DNA from: Streblospio benedicti
Lineage: Eukaryota; Annelida; Polychaeta; Spionida; Spionidae
Assembly: GCA_019095985.1 (NCBI GenBank)
Contig: CM032666.1
Span: 60,378,334 to 60,442,333 of the forward strand
Length of the DNA: 64,000 nucleotides
Reading direction: 5' to 3'
The translations under genes and the position numbers were made by a program. The notes under the pieces were generated by a model. That model was given only the letters and a program-made list of their open reading frames with translations. It had not been told where the DNA came from and ran no database searches. Below, one piece after another: positions 34,061 to 45,803 of this stretch. Position 1 is the stretch's first letter. Each line of letters begins with the position of its first letter.

Positions 34061-35193
34061 TGCATATATGCCCATTGTATACCGCAGCCATTTTAGAATG
34101 GAAATTAGTCTTGTGCAAATTCCCATTTTATGACAAATGTCTCCAGGCATGTTTCTTCCAACACGGAAACTTCATTTGAAGTACAAACAAGTCAACGCAA
34201 TTACGAGCAGACACCTGCTTCCCTCACTCACATCACCAACTTCATTTGGCTTTCCTCGCATGTTCTGAAGCTGTTTCTCTCCCCTCCTCGCACATTCATT
34301 GTCACCTGTTGTCATTGACTTGAAATGATTAGATGTACATTTTTGATTATCAATATTGCAGTCGGGATAGACGCAACGTATTTCCCTAGTATAGCCATAT
34401 GTTGGAATGTAAGCGACCAACCCCCTATAAAGGTCGGGTTATAACGGGTCAAGAAATCAAACATTTTTATTTTTTCGTCTTATTTGCTATGTGCCCTTTT
34501 CTTTATTTCCAACATCCCACAATTTTGGGCTTTTCCAGCATTCTAAAACAGTTCAGTTTCCCTGAAATCTCACAACCCTCTTTAATCTGCCCTTTCCCCA
34601 ATATCCCACTCCTATAATCCAAACACAATGCTTGATTGTACAATGCTAAAAGCAAAGTCACGGACATTGCTTTCTTACGCTAATTATCGTCTGCCAGTAT
34701 GTGTTTTTATGGTGTTTGCTTACCCAGTTTGCCGGTTTGTCTCCCATTAACCACCGTAAATTGGTGCGAACCTCGCTCAGGTCCCTTCCTCAATGCCGAA
34801 TTAGCGGATGCTATTCTGCGGACGCTGCACGGAATCACAATCGGCAGATTGTGGCCGTGTCCACAAATTATGCAGATTCGCACGCGGAATCGTATCAAGC
34901 AGAACAGAGTGGCACTAAAGCACGGATGGACTCCAACCATGTCTTACATTAACTGAAATATGGCATTGCAATGCCAATAAGTCGACTATATAGCCACATA
35001 TGGAAAAAGGATGTCGACACTGACATACGTATGTCACAAGAATCATCGTAGCAACTGGTGAGCTAGCTCAACACCCACTTGCAAAATACAGATTATAACT
35101 CAAACAGTGGTGTGCTACTTGCTACACTAACAGGTTCTTGGTGGCACAGAGCCAATATTAAAAGCCATGTCCGAGGAAGCATTCATGTTATTA
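34061..35193. other. No supported gene; a patch open in three frames
   Basis: 34699-34956 is open in two plus frames and one minus frame at once, with no domain and no clear splice signals. Everything else is AT-rich or pyrimidine-rich. Confidence 0.3.
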
Positions 35194-35364
35194 CAGTAGC
35201 AGCTTGATATCTAAAAATGTAGGGAGAACAGTTCAATGCTCGAGATAATTAATAAATGCTCATAATGTAATTGAGGGAAATAAGACGAAATTCAAGATAA
35301 GAGGAAAAAAATGAGATTATGGAAATTTTGAGATAAGCAATTTTGAGACGACAAGTTTGTACTG
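35194..35364. mobile_element. Pogo-like MITE with TA target duplication
   Basis: 171 bp between TA dinucleotides, from CAGTAGCAGCTTGATATC to GACAAGTTTGTACTG. The TAGGGAGAACAGTTCAATGC block links it to the copy at 50914-51102. Confidence 0.8.
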
Positions 35365-35529
35365 TATAGTCTGTGTTAATTGCTACATTGTCCCCTTACA
35401 GACTTTTTGTTGTTGTTTGAGGCCCATGGATTTAGCACATGTATCCCACAAAACAGGAAATTAGCTGCAATTCGCATTTGTAGCCGTCACACTCACAGTT
35501 GCTGATCACTTTTGAATAAAGCCAGTAGT

Positions 35530-35697
35530 GTTTTATGTCAACAAAACACATGTTTTGGATGTTTTTATGTCAACAAAGACACATGTTTTAGATATGTTTA
35601 TGTCAACAAACACACACGTTTTAGATGTGTTTATGTCAACAAAGACACATGTTTTAGATGTGTTTATGCCAACAAATGCACATGTGTTAGTGCCTAC
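35530..35697 (+). repeat. 33-bp minisatellite, five units
   Basis: TATGTCAACAAA recurs at 35534, 35566, 35599, 35632 and (as TATGCCAACAAA) 35665: a 33-bp period after the first 32-bp step. Since 33 is a multiple of 3, one frame stays open and reads as an 11-residue repeat of the form CVYVNKDTCFR. The frame has no ATG at its start and no other domain, so a repeat rather than a gene is the safer call. Confidence 0.75.
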
Positions 35698-36164
35698 TTG
35701 TGAATGATACATATATCATACGGTCTTCGATGGGCCCTATTGGATACCTCCATTTAAAAGCGGTGTCCCTACTGCGTCTGTCCAGCGTGTATGGTCAGTT
35801 TAATTAAACTGGGACGCAACGCTATTTTTAATTACCATTGTTTAAATCATGGACGTATGCACAACCGACGAATACGGCCTAAAATTCACACCGAACTGCT
35901 GCGAAACAATCAAGTAACAGCGACGTGGTGGGAAAAGGTTAATTCAGAATGATGCGAAAATTTTGAGCATGTTCAAAATGTTGTCGACAATTGAAACGAT
36001 CAAATATCGACCTGGCGATCACCAGCGTGCAGAGAACTGGTAGCCAACGTCAACATAACCAACCTGACGATGGATCAACGTACTCAAACGTCACTCGATC
36101 GTTCACGCTATGCAGAGCGGTGGGACAGCAATAGATAGATATAACACAATGTAGTACCAACTTG
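35698..36164. other. No gene seen
   Basis: Mixed-composition sequence, no exon or RNA gene recognised. Confidence 0.3.
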
Positions 36165-36289
36165 CAATCGCTAGGATTCGTATCTCGAAATATGATTCAT
36201 TCCCGTCCAACTACATTACAAGCATATATAAGTAGTTTATCTCGAATTTTGACTATCTCGAACAAATTCGACATAACAAGTTGCTGCTG
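36165..36289. mobile_element. Pogo-like MITE, left end worn
   Basis: The right end GACATAACAAGTTGCTGCTG is followed by TA. It contains CGTATCTCGAAATATG, TTTATCTCGAATTTT and CTATCTCGAAC. Confidence 0.65.
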
Positions 36290-36539
36290 TACCATGACAG
36301 CTTGTTATATCATTACTTTTGAATAATGGCACGTGTTATGGATTTTCATAGATTTCGGTCAAATATGTTTGTATCTCACTGTGACTTAACCAGCGGTATT
36401 TTAATGCAATTTCAATGAAAAGACTTCAATAGACAAACGACATTGTCATTTTATACTTTCATCAAAGCGTATACAGTCCATGTATTGTTACAGAAACATA
36501 TAGAGCCTGTGGCGAGGACAAAAGATTTAGAGGAATATA

Positions 36540-36695
36540 CAGTAGAAACTTATCCCGAGCGTTCCATTATTTCGAAGTTAGTTTCATTTCAATTCAAGCA
36601 ATCTACGACCACACACCAGTTGGTTATCTCGAATAGTGGCTAACTCGAACATTCTAAAGTTCTCCCTACAACTTTGAGATATTAAGTTGATACTG
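36540..36695. mobile_element. Pogo-like MITE with TA target duplication
   Basis: 156 bp between TA dinucleotides, starting CAGTAGAAACTTATCCCGAG and ending ATTAAGTTGATACTG. GGTTATCTCGAATAGTGGC lies in the centre. Confidence 0.8.
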
Positions 36696-39600
36696 TACAG
36701 TACGTACACAAAGCTGCCACTGTACATGGTTAGCGGAGTGTTATAGCCTCATTTGGGATGTGCGAAGGCAGCTGGCGGTGGTTTGTTTTCATTTGGCGTC
36801 TAATACAAAGTCAATATTAGTCTACAGGGAACGCATCCCCAAGAGATGACTTGCCGCGTGCTCATTTTCTCCTGTAAATTGTCATTACAAAGCTATACTC
36901 TCTGTTATCTTTCGCTCACGAGTCGCATGCATTGAGGATTCTGGAACACTCGCAAGTCATTGAGGGAGCTTGAAAGTATTGGCCACTTTCACAACCTACC
37001 AAACATTTGGTCATACCGCCTCCCTGGGAAATAGTTGAAACTTGGTTTCCTAGCGTGTATTTTAAGTCATTATCGGCACACGGTTTATATAAAAGTGTTT
37101 GGAATTTCCAGCATACATTTTTTACCATTTATAATTTGAGTTGGGTTGACCCCCGCCCCCTACACAATAACACACACACCCGCGCGCGCGCACACACACG
37201 CATATCGGCCACTGCCAAGAAATATAACTAAAAACATGAACAAAACAGTTTATATACAAACATGTTAAGTTAATTAGTTACGATAAAACTTCAATGAGAT
37301 AATGCAAATAGTATTTTCATAAAGAATGTGTGGAAAAAAACTGCTAGACAATTGCACAATGCAATAGGTCCGTCTTTGGTAGTGCGTTCTTAGCTTGAAT
37401 CTAATCAGGAAAATTGTGAATAGATCATCATTACTGGCTGGGGATGCGCCGTTTTCAACACAGCATCTTCCACAGTAACAAAATGATGGATTCACTTATA
37501 ATGGCCATGTATATATGTCCGTGACAAGTTGATAAACGAGAGGAATATTGCATTAGATTTCATCAGAAAAACAAATTCTTGTGTCACATTGTGTTTCCTT
37601 AGACAAAATGCTCTTTCGACGTTGATTTTTTTCAAAAAGATTTGTGAGGTCAATACACTACAGAGTAGGTGCTTCACTGCGCACCGTTAGCAGGAAATTG
37701 TTGACAAAAAAATGGGCTTCCCATAATTTTACGAGTAGTCTAAAGGTAATTACATATGACGTTGAAATATGTCTTACAATGCAAAGTGAATAACGACATA
37801 CAGTAGAGTACCAGGTGCATGGAAAGACGTTAACGCGGTGATTTTTGTTAAAGCTTGTGCTCGGCAAGGGCATTGATTTTTCTATCAATTGGTATCACTG
37901 TTTCTATACCAAATATTCATGGAGAGCGTGGGAATCAGTGTCCAGTGCTGCGAAAGTATGGTTTTGAGGCACCAGTCCAGTGACAGTAGAGGTAGTTTGA
38001 TATGTTGGCTACTTCAGCTGTGGCCTGGCCTTAGGGAGGCTGTACCAAGCCTGTACGTTAGGTAGTAGGTTATAACCGTCCGTAGACAACTCACACCATA
38101 CCCCCCCCCCCACAACAAAGATAAACAAAACACAGCAAACGAACCCCCCCCAAAAAAACAAAACAAAAACAAAAAACAAAAACAAACAACAACACAAAAA
38201 CACACAAAAAACAAAACAAAAAACAACAACAACCCGAAAACATTCAACCAAAATGTCCGCACTGCCGGTTGTGCGCTAGGCTATATCAATTCCGGTCTGT
38301 TCTGCAGCAACACCCTGAAGCTTATATTACAGAGGCCCTCAAGGAGCGCCCTAATCATTGGTTGCCAAATGTGGAGGCCGCCAGCTTCCTTTGGCTTTCT
38401 GTTGTTTGTGTTGAGCGACCGCGGGCTGTCACCCCCGCCCTCCCCCGTTGTTTCGTGTCAGTTTGAGGGTCAGCTCTAAACGCTTACATATTACTATCGA
38501 TGCATTTTGACTGGCACAGACCCAATGCAAGAATTGGCCTGGAACCCAGTGGTTATCTTAATGAAATGAGGGCATACTATGGCCAACAAAACAGGTGTAA
38601 TTGCACTGTCTTTTAATATATTGTACACTAAGCACACGCACATGGGACACCAAAAATGTTTCCACGTGAAATTGTAGTCACATTGTAAAGCAGCACGGTC
38701 TAAATGCCCATAATCTAATTCTTTGCACAAATCTCCCCAATTTGTGCACCAATGTCAAGATTTCCCCACGTAGCTCTATGCATAAATAGGTCTTCGACTT
38801 AATGCGCTATTACGTAACTAATCATGCGTTTTTGCAAGTTAGTCCCTAAATGCCTCTTCACTCTTTTTTTGATTACCTTTTCGCTACAATGTATTAGAAA
38901 CAAATGTATTCTTTGTTTTTTCATAGGTACTTAAATTTGTATCTTTATAACTATGGTAGCATCCCAAAGATAAAAACAAAACAAGAAAAAACAGAAAAAA
39001 GAAAAAGAAGAAAAGATATGTACATCGGTGGCTAAGTTTCCTTGCTTACAGTTAGCTGTGAGAATATACACGAAAAAGAGACAAAGCAGGCAAAAAGAGA
39101 AGACATATCAATATTGTATGCATCTGTATACGTTGGTAATCTAATGTGAGGTACTTCCATCTAAGTGTACTGCGGAGCAATGTGGGAAAACTAATGCAAG
39201 TATGTGCCAGGCATACGCCAAGGGATGTCATGTTAGACTGCGATGTGTGTTACATTTCCACCTCTTCTTGGTCGATTGAGTACAATGTCTGTGTACTAAG
39301 CAAATGAGTAACCTTCCTTATTATCATACAATGCTAAAAATTGTGTCAGGCTATTCACGATTCATGCCACAAATTGCAAACTTCTATGCTGGCATGCAGA
39401 CACATCCTGTCCTGAGGGAGAGGGGCACAGACGATGAGAGAGGAAGACATATTTATCATATGCATGAAGATTTCATGGAGCTCTTTCTTGTATCCCCAGT
39501 CGTGCTTCCATCCCACACGCTTCAAAAACGTGGATCTGCCACTGCAGCCTTAGCAGTGAACCAGTCATCATTTAATCAGAAAGCGACGCCCTACATAAAG

Positions 39601-39952
39601 AAAAAGTGTCAACAGGCAGTTCCCTAAGAACATGTTGTCGAGATTGTACACACGTATTCACACAAGAGTCTAAACATCACACATTGCACACACTACGTAA
39701 CATTTGACCAGACAATGACAGGCTTTGTGTTCGGCAGCGTCCTAATGGTTCGCGTCCCGTGCCAACGCCTCAAAAAGATGGAATGGGTAGAGGTCGACTT
39801 GAATTAATTGTCTTCAAATCCATCATAATGTACTGGGCTTTGGGTGTCTTGACTCCGTTTTGTATTGCTGAAGCTCCTGTCTGACAGATACGAAGGGTAC
39901 TAGGACAATATGACGAATAAAAATGACTGCATAATGGCATCGTAAATGAATG
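36696..39952. other. 3-kb stretch with no supported gene
   Basis: Contains an alternating purine-pyrimidine tract (37167-37203, CACACCCGCGCGCGCGCACAC) that could adopt Z-DNA, and a poly(C)/A-rich block at 38101-38232. A single end of the CA--GGCAGATCC family lies at about 39531-39547 (GGATCTGCCACTGCAG). Open frames such as 38269-38466 and 39304-39627 have no domain. Confidence 0.35.
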
Positions 39953-40145
39953 CAATAGCAGATACAAGATTTGCAGAAGGGGGCGGTCCGTGGGTCAATT
40001 TGCCTCTAGTCAAGAGCGAAATGCGTGAACCAACAAAAATTCAGCAGTTTCAGATTTTGGACAAAATGATGAACATTTACTCCAGAGGGAGCAGCCGGGG
40101 CTAAAGCCTCCTCCCCCCACACGTCCCACCCTGTATCTGCCACTG
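39953..40145. mobile_element. CA--GGCAGATCC short TIR element, copy F
   Basis: 193 bp, from CAATAGCAGATACAAG to CCTGTATCTGCCACTG. Flanks GAATG (39948-39952) and GACTG (40146-40150) match at 4 of 5 positions. Internal G-run GGGGGCGG on the left and CCTCCCCCC on the right. Confidence 0.7.
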
Positions 40146-40867
40146 GACTGAAGCTAGCATTAGTATTTCTATCACGTCTGTGCTTTGCCCTTTTAATCCT
40201 TTGAATCTCGCTAAATTACACGGTTTCCCCACGTGATTTCGCACGACGAGATGTACTGATGAAGATGAATTTCCGCTTGCCCTTGATGTGCACTCATCTA
40301 ATCTAATCAGGGCAGTATTTTTTTAATTTCACTACTCTAGACCAGTCTCGATCAACCAGACTCACATTGTTTCGTTCGCGAGATGGAAAGTAAGTGGTTA
40401 ATGCAAGGCATATATAGGGAGACTTAGCCTATCTCAAGGCCTTTAAATGATCTGACATGAAGGACCTTATATCTATTAGAGCTAGAAGCCGTCACAATTG
40501 TACTTGCTCTTTATCTTTGCACTTAATATATGGTTGACACGAGTGGTTTATGTAATAATAGAAATAAAAACTATTAGATATAAGGTCTTTTGAAAGACTA
40601 AGGGAGACTGAACACAAGTGAGACTGTGTTGTCTTGTTATCTATTTCATGGTATATATTATATTTCATATGTGATTTATACAGCGGTAAAATATTGTGAT
40701 TGGTATAGTCTAGCGTTAGACATTCCCAACATAAAATTGAAGTCGTGGTGTGCTCTGTTGTTATTTGACAACTGCTTTTGCCACAGGTGTGCAGTACAGG
40801 ATCTGTGAGGGGGCGGGGGTAAAACCATATTCAATTTATTTCTAGAGAGGAAAACTTCCATGTTTGA
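40146..40867. other. No gene; small inverted repeat
   Basis: GGACCTTATATCTATTAG (40469) and CTATTAGATATAAGGTC (40571) are inverted copies about 90 bp apart, perhaps a tiny MITE. A CTCGATCAACCAGACT end lies at 40346. Confidence 0.4.
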
Positions 40868-41557
40868 AATCACCAATTGTAATCTAGTTGAGATGAAAAT
40901 GTTGAGTATGTGGAAAGCTGCAAGTATTTGGCCAATATCATCCATCATAAATAATCTAGGTCAGACCATATAGTTAACGTAATCAAGAAAATTATCCAAA
41001 GATTGTATTTTGTAAGGAAGCTTAAAGAATTTGGGGTCAGCAAACCGATTATGAGTTCCTTCTATATGCCAATCTTTGAACCACTGATCATATTGTTGTA
41101 ATAGTTTGCTGTACGGAAATAGCCAGCGTAAAGATTAAAATATAATATAAAATAACAAACAATAAAACAGCTAAAGGTTAAGATGTAACACTCCTCTATA
41201 ATATGACTTGTACAAAGCAGCAATACAGACTTCTCATCCCTTTCCGTTGTCATTTCAATTTACCTAATTCAGATCGGCGTCTCATTTCCATTCATGCAAG
41301 GACTGTAATGTTCAAATTCAGTTACGTGACTCGTGCCATAAGGTTCTTTTACAACTCACCTCTGTAATTTCTCAGTCATTTTAGCAATGCTATCACATTT
41401 CATGTCAGTCCTGCTAGCAATATATTGTATTTCAGTCATTTCTAATCAGTATTGTTAGTGTTATTATTACTAAGTATGGTCATTATTTCTAGTTATACTC
41501 TAATTATAATAGTCAGTATTAAATGTCCGCCAGTACTGTTATTCTTAACTTTAATTA

Positions 41558-41732
41558 CAATGCCAGATCCAGGATTTGGAGGAACGGGGGGCCCAGAACC
41601 GTTCAATAAGTGCCAAAGGCACGAATGCGCCGGCCCGGGGATGCGCAATCTTGGGTCACCCCTTATCAAAACCGACCATCTTAGGAAGGAACCGGGGGCC
41701 CTGGCCCCGCGCCCCCCCTGGATCTGCCACTG
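41558..41732. mobile_element. CA--GGCAGATCC short TIR element, copy D
   Basis: 175 bp, from CAATGCCAGATCCAGG to CCTGGATCTGCCACTG, flanked by a perfect AATTA duplication (41553-41557 and 41733-41737). Nested in the 3' part of a LINE, so it is younger than that LINE copy. Confidence 0.85.
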
Positions 41733-41844
41733 AATTATGTAATGTTTATCCATAGTGATAAATGTCTATTGGAGTTTGTCTGTTGTCTTTGTCTATTGCA
41801 ATATGTCACAAAACAAGTATATGTGTTATGATCAATAAAGAACT

Positions 41845-41893
41845 TACTTCTTACTTACTTGCTTACTTGCTTACTTACTTACTTACTTACTTA
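41845..41893 (+). repeat. (ACTT)n / (CTTG)n LINE tail microsatellite
   Basis: A run of TTAC and TTGC tetranucleotides directly after AATAAAGAACTTACTTC; interpreted as the tail of the LINE rather than an independent microsatellite. Confidence 0.75.
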
Positions 41894-41895
41894 CC

Positions 41896-42597
41896 TACAT
41901 CGAAGGGTTATTATATTCGTTAAGAAAGCGATACGTGAACCCTAAAGGAGTGCAAGGCAAATGATAATAGTATTCCGCAACCACATTGAACAAATTGTTC
42001 CAAACAATAAAGCCTTGCGCTTAATTTGCTCTGCATCTTCGGTTTTGGAACATGTCGTGATTTCCCAAGCGTCATTTGGAGCAATGTGTCTTTATAAAAT
42101 GCTGAGACACCTAATGTTTCAACTCAGCCACTGTAAATCTGCCAATCTCATATTTGTCTTAATTTAACATGAAGTCAGCATGTCTTACATGTAATGTACA
42201 TTTGCATACTGTATTTTGTATAACACAAACTCAAAATAAAATATTGCAATACAGTAGGCCTACTCTAAATAAAAGAGTACTTTGCCAAACAATCAAATAA
42301 TTATTCACACTGGTTATTCGTACTGTAAGTTGAGGGCTGAGTATCACTTTAACCGGTCAATGCCCAGATCCAACTTTTGTCTATTATCTTTCCTTCTTTT
42401 ATAACTGCACAAACTATATGTAATAGATGAAATCAAAATAAATCTTAGCAATTATTCATGCTCATTGTGTACAAATTCATCACATGTTAGGACACCTCAT
42501 AATCTACTAGAATAAATCATACTTAATCATGACTGCTCAACTATGATAGTAAGCTTTCCAAATGTGAAATGTAGTCTAATAAGAAAATCAAGTCAAA
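41896..42597. other. No gene; 3' flank of the UGT gene
   Basis: AT-rich sequence. I could not find a clear AATAAA on the minus strand in the first 400 bp after the UGT stop codon. The plus-strand frame 41961-42167 is unsupported. Confidence 0.3.
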
Positions 42598-44136
42598 TCA
42601 CGATTGCTTCACTTTATTAAATCGTCCACATGCAACATTCCAGCACCTCCTCAATACAAACATAACAATTGCACAAATCACAAAGACTATTATCAATATT
42701 GCAAGCAGCACATCAATCATGAACATCTGGTACAGTGCCATGTCCTGTGCGTGTGACCGCAGGTGGCCTCCACCAAATTTCAGTACGTGGTCCAGCCAGA
42801 ATGTTGCCGTGTCCCCGGGAGACATAGGCTGGTCCCTCATGATGGCGGACGCTTTCCTAATCGTCTCTCCATAGCGAGGGTTGTCGAGGACCTCACGGAC
42901 CCCTGCAAGCAGATCATTCGCTGTGAATGATTTCATACCAGCCTCGATGCAAACTCCGTATCCATGCTTGGCATGCCGGAAGCAGTTCTGAGGCTGGTCT
43001 CCCAAGATAGGCAGGCCGACCATGGGTACTCCATGATACACAGCTTCGTATTGACCATTGCTTCCGCAGTGTGTGACAAAGGCTTTAATCTTGGGGTGAC
43101 CCAAGACATCGTTTTGAGGGACCCATTCAAAGAGATGGACATGCCTTTCAGTGTTGATTTGTGCCTTTCCAGTGGGCATCGCCCATATCACTGTTACATT
43201 GATGCGGTTTATAGCTTCTTCCAATTTGTCAACCATTTGCTGTGGAAAGAACCCAGCCATGGTGCCAAAGGACACAAGGATGAATTCATCCGTCTGGTTA
43301 ATGATTTTTTCTAGCTTTTCCGGAAGCCTTTTTGCATGTTTCATAGTGCATCCAGGTGTGAAAATCACATTGGGCAAAGATGGGATGGGCCATTCCAGCA
43401 GGTGGTCACGAGTGATAATGAACAAGACGGATTGACGCACCAGGTCATTCCACGACGACACATCTGGGGCAAATTCTGCAAGCAGCGACATATTGTGTTG
43501 CCCATCATATTCGGTGTAATGTGCCTTCCAAAACTGGAATAGATTTCTCAGGCGTTCAGCAAACGTCATGTGATCAGTATGCGGCTCTGTAGGGAGTGCA
43601 GTTACATGGGGCACGAAGGATGGCAAAGCTGGAAGACCACAGTCCCACAGGTGGGCGATGCTGCCATGGAAGACATAGGGAACGCCGAGGGCTTTGGGTA
43701 TGATGAAGGGGCAGTAGAATCCTGCGAAACCATCTACCACAGCTAGATCGAATTTTAAGGCTCTTAGTTGCTCCATGAATGTCTCATTGTTTATGGCATA
43801 ATTACATTGGTCATTGGCAAACTTGGCTATGAAGCTGCCAAATACGAAATCTGTCGCCTCGAACACAAGTGCATTCATATCAGGAAATTCAACTATCGTG
43901 TCTTCATTGTCAAAGGGTATAAGCGTCACCGGAAGATCTTTAAAGACGCCTAGAGTTTGGAGATGAAATTTGACCATAACGTACAGTTCATGGCCTCTTT
44001 CTGCTAGTCCTTCCACTGACGCTAGCATCTGGAACATGTGGCTTGGATTCTGTCCGGGAACCAGTAGGACTTTTTTCCCATCCAGATTTTGGATCCATAA
44101 TGCATTAATCACCAAGATTAAAACTACCACCCTCAT
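42598..44136 (-). CDS. UDP-glucuronosyltransferase-like enzyme, intronless and complete
   Basis: A single 512-codon frame from ATG (44136) to the stop at 42598. UGT-family enzymes transfer sugar from UDP-sugar to small lipophilic acceptors in the ER membrane. Residues 1-20 form a signal peptide (VVVLILVINALWI). The probable catalytic His33 lies in NPSHMFQ and its Asp partner D135 in LAVVDGFAG. The UDP-sugar signature runs from about W338 to Q381, including FVTHCGSNGQYEAVYHG and ILGDQ. A single transmembrane helix spans about 471-495, followed by a short basic tail ending KVKQS, which fits the KxKxx ER-retrieval pattern. N-glycosylation sequons lie at N117, N215, N280 and N313. Length is close to the usual 520-530. 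All key parts are present, so it looks functional. Vertebrate UGT genes have several exons; the lack of introns points to an old retroposed or intron-free lineage. Sugar and acceptor cannot be told from sequence. Confidence 0.95.
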   Translation of the reverse strand: MRVVVLILVINALWIQNLDGKKVLLVPGQNPSHMFQMLASVEGLAERGHELYVMVKFHLQTLGVFKDLPVTLIPFDNEDTIVEFPDMNALVFEATDFVFGSFIAKFANDQCNYAINNETFMEQLRALKFDLAVVDGFAGFYCPFIIPKALGVPYVFHGSIAHLWDCGLPALPSFVPHVTALPTEPHTDHMTFAERLRNLFQFWKAHYTEYDGQHNMSLLAEFAPDVSSWNDLVRQSVLFIITRDHLLEWPIPSLPNVIFTPGCTMKHAKRLPEKLEKIINQTDEFILVSFGTMAGFFPQQMVDKLEEAINRINVTVIWAMPTGKAQINTERHVHLFEWVPQNDVLGHPKIKAFVTHCGSNGQYEAVYHGVPMVGLPILGDQPQNCFRHAKHGYGVCIEAGMKSFTANDLLAGVREVLDNPRYGETIRKASAIMRDQPMSPGDTATFWLDHVLKFGGGHLRSHAQDMALYQMFMIDVLLAILIIVFVICAIVMFVLRRCWNVACGRFNKVKQS

Positions 44137-45631
44137 TATTGAAAATGATTAACGTTTTCAAATATATCCTGTGTATTCGTTGAGCATCCATGCACTGAGC
44201 ATTACAGATTTAAGTTTGCTGTTGTTATGTTATTCATAACACAGGTGGATACATGTAAGCATCTATTGTGTACTGCATTAGAAATATATCCTATGATTTG
44301 TGACCTACAAAGTTTATCAGTGAATAGTAACTGCTATTTGTTAATTCTAATAAAGTCATAGATTACGATGTTGAAGTTGATCTAAATGTCGGATAGAGAG
44401 TTAATCATAAACACATGGAGCGCTATAGTCCGATATGAGTCTAGTTTAAATTTAGCTTCAAAAGTTACTATTTCCTGAACTTTGTAAACATCGACTAGCC
44501 TAGTATCTCAAATTCAGTGACCTACATTTCAACCTGCACAGGTGTTTTTTTGTATTTCGTGCATCAGATTTCTCGTGAAGGGGATGTTGATATTGAATTT
44601 TATATGGAGCGTCTGGAATAAATATTTTCCAAGGATTGAGAAGGTTGCAGTGATTCAATTATTCATGTTGTTCAATGAGCGACTATCAATATATCTTAAA
44701 TCACATCCAATGTAATTTTAATCATCTTATTTGCTAATATTTCTACTAAATATCAACTTATCTTTCAGGACTTGGATTTACACGACTGTGTGTGGTTAAG
44801 TATACTTTTGCGAACTCCTACGGGTGTCCATTATAATGGTGATTTACTGTATACATACAAGTGCTTCGACTGTATTGTCGAGAATTTGTTATAGTCTGTT
44901 TTAGATGTTTTGTGAAGTGTCCCACGTAAGCAGGACCTGACTTAGTCGGGGGTATGTAGCGTGTCTGCACCCAACATTGTAGAACAATAGCATATCAAAG
45001 TAGTAGAACACATAATCTACCTATCAAACATGTCTGCTGTTAGTGTCTAAGTAAATCAAGCTACACTACATAATATAACATCAACACGACTACGGATTAA
45101 GTATATAATAATAGGCTAATATGCCACAGTGTTTTTGCAATTACGAAATGTGTTCGCCAAACAACCACAAGTGTAAAGAAAGTCATTAAGTAAATAACTG
45201 CGTGTTCTCAACTATTTACTTAACTATTTAAGAGGAGTCAGTGAACTTACTTTCCATATCAGTCAATGTCAAGCAGGCTCAATTTTTCAAACATCTTTAG
45301 ACAAGTGGGGGCTGCTAAATCACACCATAGTGGTTTCATTTTTTTCATATCCCGGGGGCCGTAATAAATGTTAGCCGCCTTATATTAGCTGTTGCAGCCC
45401 TCTATTGGTGTCATTAGGATTGCATTATCTGCACAGGGACGCAAACAATCGAGTTTGTCCACTCTATTGATCAGCCCCATTGACGTGGCTCCATAAACCA
45501 TCATTTGGCGAGATTTGCGTGTGATAATCAAATTTTCATCTCTTCATCCTTCCAACTAATTTATTACAGTAGCAACTCCCACTGCTGCACAGTCGCTTGT
45601 AAAAATATCGCATTAGAAGTTATATGGGATA
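44137..45631. other. 5' flank of UGT; no gene seen
   Basis: On the minus strand a weak TATA-like GGATATATTTG lies about 25 bp before the UGT start codon. The remainder is AT-rich without recognisable elements. Confidence 0.3.
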
Positions 45632-45803
45632 GAGTAGAACCCGGCTATCTCGGTTTTGCATATATCGAAGTTGTCATTATATCTGGGCTACTTCAATTTC
45701 GCTTCTGGCACGTCATGACTTTAGTTCAGTCGGTTATTTCCAATAAAGGCTATCTCGAACAACTAATGTTATTCATACTATTTCGAGATAAAGAGTTGTA
45801 CTG
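45632..45803. mobile_element. Pogo-like MITE copy
   Basis: Starts GAGTAGAACCCGGCTATCTC and ends GATAAAGAGTTGTACTG followed by TA. It contains CATATATCGAAGTTG and GGCTATCTCGAAC. Confidence 0.75.

Larger units (their letters stand above)
40868..41895 (+). mobile_element. LINE 3' end (L2/CR1/Rex-like), broken
   Basis: Conceptual translation shows VESCKYLANII, then IVNVIKKIIQRLYFVRKLKE and FGVSKPIMSSFY. Later come FNLPNSDRRL, ARTVMFKFSY and VTRAIRFFYNS. These are the conserved blocks after the catalytic palm of L2/CR1/Rex-type reverse transcriptases (KYLG..., K..QRLYFLRKL..FGVS, R...RFK.SF.P.AIR..N). The frame has stops and shifts and lacks the upstream polymerase. Its 3' end reads ATCAATAAAGAACTTACTTC and continues as an ACTT-type tail (41845-41893). 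A CA--GGCAGATCC element (41558-41732) has inserted into the 3' untranslated part. Confidence 0.8.

Noticed and set aside
34699-34956. Three overlapping open frames, both strands
   Set aside because: Simultaneous openness in three frames reflects base composition; no domain, splice sites or repeat-protein similarity seen.
35530-35697. CRISPR-like array
   Set aside because: 33-bp units are contiguous without unique spacers, and the DNA is clearly eukaryotic.
38009-38262. Cys/Phe/Val-rich minus-strand frames
   Set aside because: Derived from an A/C-rich low-complexity tract.
39304-39627. 107-codon plus-strand frame
   Set aside because: Ends within a CA--GGCAGATCC element end (GGATCTGCCACTG); no domain or splice support.
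42933-43542. Other frames across the UGT gene
   Set aside because: Antisense or shifted shadows of the intact 512-codon UGT frame.
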